Below, in pieces: positions 62,533-64,000 of a stretch of DNA of 64,000 bases (its first letter is position 1; each line of letters starts with the position of its first letter). The notes below the pieces were generated by a model. The model worked only from the letters and a program-made list of their open reading frames with translations. It did not search any database and was not told where the DNA came from. The DNA is from Flexivirga meconopsidis. Its GTDB lineage: Bacteria > Actinomycetota > Actinomycetes > Actinomycetales > Dermatophilaceae. The stretch spans positions 310,001 to 374,000 of the forward strand of contig NZ_JAOBQJ010000004.1 in the NCBI RefSeq assembly GCF_026162425.1. Reading direction: 5' to 3'. The position numbers were made by a program, and so were the translations under genes.

Positions 62533-63722
62533 GCGTTCGCTCGCGCCTCCGGGCTTGCGGCGAGCTCCTCGTCGATCGCCGCCATCAGCGGGTCGACGAC
62601 CTCGGGCACGCCGATCTTGTTGATCACGTCGGCGAAGAAGCCGCGCACGACCAGCCGCCGGGCCTGCACCTCAGGGATGCCACGCGCTTGCAGGTAGAAC
62701 AACTGCTCGTCGTCGAATCGGCCGGTCGAGCTGGCGTGGCCGGCACCGGCGATCTCGCCGGTCTCGATCTCCAGGTTGGGCACCGAGTCGGCGCGGGCGC
62801 CGTCGGTGAGGACCAGGTTGCGGTTGAGCTCGTAGGTCTCGATGCCTTCGGCCTCGGCCCGGATGAGGACGTCGCCGACCCACACCGAGTGGGCCGAATC
62901 CCCTTGCAGCGCACCCTTGTAGGTCACCAAGGAGGTGCACTGCGGCGCGTTGTGGTCGACGAACGTACGGTGCTCCAGGTGCTGACCGGCGTCGGCGAAG
63001 TAGACCCCGAGCAAGGTGGCCTCGCCACCGGGCCCGGCGTACTTGACGTTGGAGTTCAGTCGCACGATCGCACCGCCGAGGGTGACGGCGATGTGCCGGT
63101 AGGTCGCGTCGCGACCGACCTGCGCCTCGTGCTGCGCCAGGTGATGGGCGTCGTCGTCCCACTGCTGCAGGCTCACCACGGTGAGGTTCGCGCCGTCGCC
63201 GACGACGATCTCGACGTTGGCGGTGTGCTCGCCGGACCCGGTGTGCTCGATGATCACCAGACCCTTGGCGTGGGTGCCGGCCTCGATCACCACGTGCCCG
63301 GTCGAACGCTTCCCGGCGGCGCCATGCACGGCGACCCGGATCGGCGCGTCGTACTCGGTGTCGGCCGCGAGCTTCAGGTGCAGCGCCTTGCTGCTCTGTG
63401 CGCTCGCCACCACCGACGCCCGGTCGCCGGGCACCAGCACGGTGCCGCGCGGGGCCTCCCCGACGGCCAGCGGCTTGCCGACCACCGACGGGTCGGAGAC
63501 CTCGACGGTCAGCGCGTCGGAGTCACCGGGCTCGTCGGCCAGCACCGCGGTCAGGCGGTCGACCGGCGTGAACCGCCAGTCCTCCTCGCGGCCGTGCGGC
63601 ACCGGGAAGTCCGCCACCTCGAAGGAGGTGCGGCGCTCGGCGCGCGACTGCTCGGGCACGAGCCCGACCTGTGCGGCCGGGTCGGTGTGCGTCTGCGGAC
63701 CAGACGTCAACAGCGAGTTCAA
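62529..63722 (-). CDS. sufD: SufD subunit of the SufBCD complex
   Basis: A 397-residue SufD with beta-helix core. A TTG start at 63722 with GGAAGGA ribosome site is preferred over the first in-frame ATG further upstream. Recognisable: ADFPVPHGREEDWRFTPVDRL near the N terminus, and the C-terminal IPEVQARRLVVRGFFADVINKIGV, as in SufB/D. The conserved histidine in FVDHNAPQCTS lies in the expected place for SufD. The sufB stop is 43 nt upstream. Confidence 0.96.
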   Translation of the reverse strand: MNSLLTSGPQTHTDPAAQVGLVPEQSRAERRTSFEVADFPVPHGREEDWRFTPVDRLTAVLADEPGDSDALTVEVSDPSVVGKPLAVGEAPRGTVLVPGDRASVVASAQSSKALHLKLAADTEYDAPIRVAVHGAAGKRSTGHVVIEAGTHAKGLVIIEHTGSGEHTANVEIVVGDGANLTVVSLQQWDDDAHHLAQHEAQVGRDATYRHIAVTLGGAIVRLNSNVKYAGPGGEATLLGVYFADAGQHLEHRTFVDHNAPQCTSLVTYKGALQGDSAHSVWVGDVLIRAEAEGIETYELNRNLVLTDGARADSVPNLEIETGEIAGAGHASSTGRFDDEQLFYLQARGIPEVQARRLVVRGFFADVINKIGVPEVVDPLMAAIDEELAASPEARANA

Positions 63723-63765
63723 CTTTGTCCTTCCGATAAGAGCTGTATGGCGAACTTCGTGGGGA

Positions 63766-64000
63766 TTAGCCCACGGCACCTTCCATCTGCAGCTCGATGA
63801 GGCGGTTGAGTTCGAGGGCGTACTCCATCGGCAGCTCCCGGGCGATCGGCTCGACGAAGCCGCGCACGATCATCGCCATGGCCTCCTCCTCGGACAGACC
63901 GCGGGACATCAGATAGAACATCTGGTCCTCGCTGACCTTGGAAACCGTTGCCTCGTGGCCCATTTGGACGTCGTCCTCGCGAACGTCGACATAGGGGTAG
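63766..64000 (-). CDS. sufB: SufB, C-terminal part (truncated by window end)
   Basis: The frame is open to the window edge; about 77 C-terminal residues are visible ([20 protein letters not shown]...[20 protein letters not shown]). This matches the SufB C terminus, including the family's GHEA and [18 protein letters not shown] motifs. The upstream part and any sufR regulator lie outside. The first gene of the visible suf operon. Confidence 0.97.
   Translation of the reverse strand, partial: YPYVDVREDDVQMGHEATVSKVSEDQMFYLMSRGLSEEEAMAMIVRGFVEPIARELPMEYALELNRLIELQMEGAVG

Overview
The window is very GC-rich, uses GTG and TTG starts freely and is packed with genes. It carries mycothiol ligase (mshC), F420-type luciferase-like enzymes, DUF3090/SCO1664-type genes, the actinobacterial suf operon with its Rieske ferredoxin, a CGNR regulator and an AMIN-like secreted protein. 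Together these indicate the chromosome of a high-GC actinobacterium, probably Micrococcales (Dermacoccaceae/Intrasporangiaceae-like by overall feel; this placement is an inference). There is no rRNA, CRISPR array, prophage, transposase or plasmid function. One tRNA-Leu(GAG) is present. The content is mostly core housekeeping with a few accessory islands.

Layout. 1-5.4 kb: the end of a PAC2 gene, a nine-copy 51/52-bp tandem repeat array, then a minus-strand cluster (LLM oxidoreductase, phosphomutase-like, DUF3090, SCO1664-like, mshC). 5.4-12.2 kb: aldo/keto reductase, small conserved proteins, M20 peptidase, ATP-dependent DNA ligase, MDR reductase, TerD and SRPBCC. 12.3-20.6 kb: tRNA-Leu, acyl-CoA metabolism, GrpB, zinc-finger thioredoxin, a guanidine-III riboswitch driving an SMR exporter, FAD monooxygenase, a PD-(D/E)XK-like unknown, family-5 uracil-DNA glycosylase and a PIG-L deacetylase. 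20.6-31.5 kb: a FolP2-like protein, methyltransferase, DinB, an MmyB-like regulator divergent from a dienelactone hydrolase/carboxymuconolactone decarboxylase fusion, alcohol dehydrogenase, RecQ-like helicase, acyltransferase, LLM enzyme and PEBP protein. 31.5-37.2 kb: a repeat-rich disordered membrane protein, SpoU methyltransferase, a catalytically degraded Mrr-like protein, TauE, a lone ABC ATPase, a conserved unknown and a REP-like inverted pair.

37.2-46.9 kb is a storage island. Divergent glgA/glgC (glycogen precursors) is followed by serB, cyanophycinase and cyanophycin synthetase. Convergent to these lies an unusual Mur-ligase/TPR fusion that resembles the cyanophycin synthetase N domain and Mur half but lacks the ATP-grasp domain. 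46.9-54.9 kb: fabG-fabI, DUF3099, moaA, SURF1, enoyl-CoA hydratase, an ABC exporter and an MFS transporter divergent from a CGNR regulator across a shared inverted repeat. 55.6-64 kb: ABC-F ATPase, zinc metallopeptidase, AMIN-like secreted protein, a TCACGT repeat block with a strong hairpin, and the suf Fe-S operon (sufB-sufD-Rieske-sufC-sufS-sufU-sufT), truncated in sufB by the window end.

Cross-cutting signals: the octamer CGTCATAC (reverse GTATGACG) occurs about 33 times in every reading frame and in intergenic DNA, far above base-composition expectation. Several genes have a TANNNT -10 box 6-9 nt ahead of the start codon, suggesting leaderless transcripts. The best candidates for something undescribed are the Mur-ligase/TPR protein beside the cyanophycin genes, the 51-bp array, the octamer, and the two nuclease-fold unknowns.
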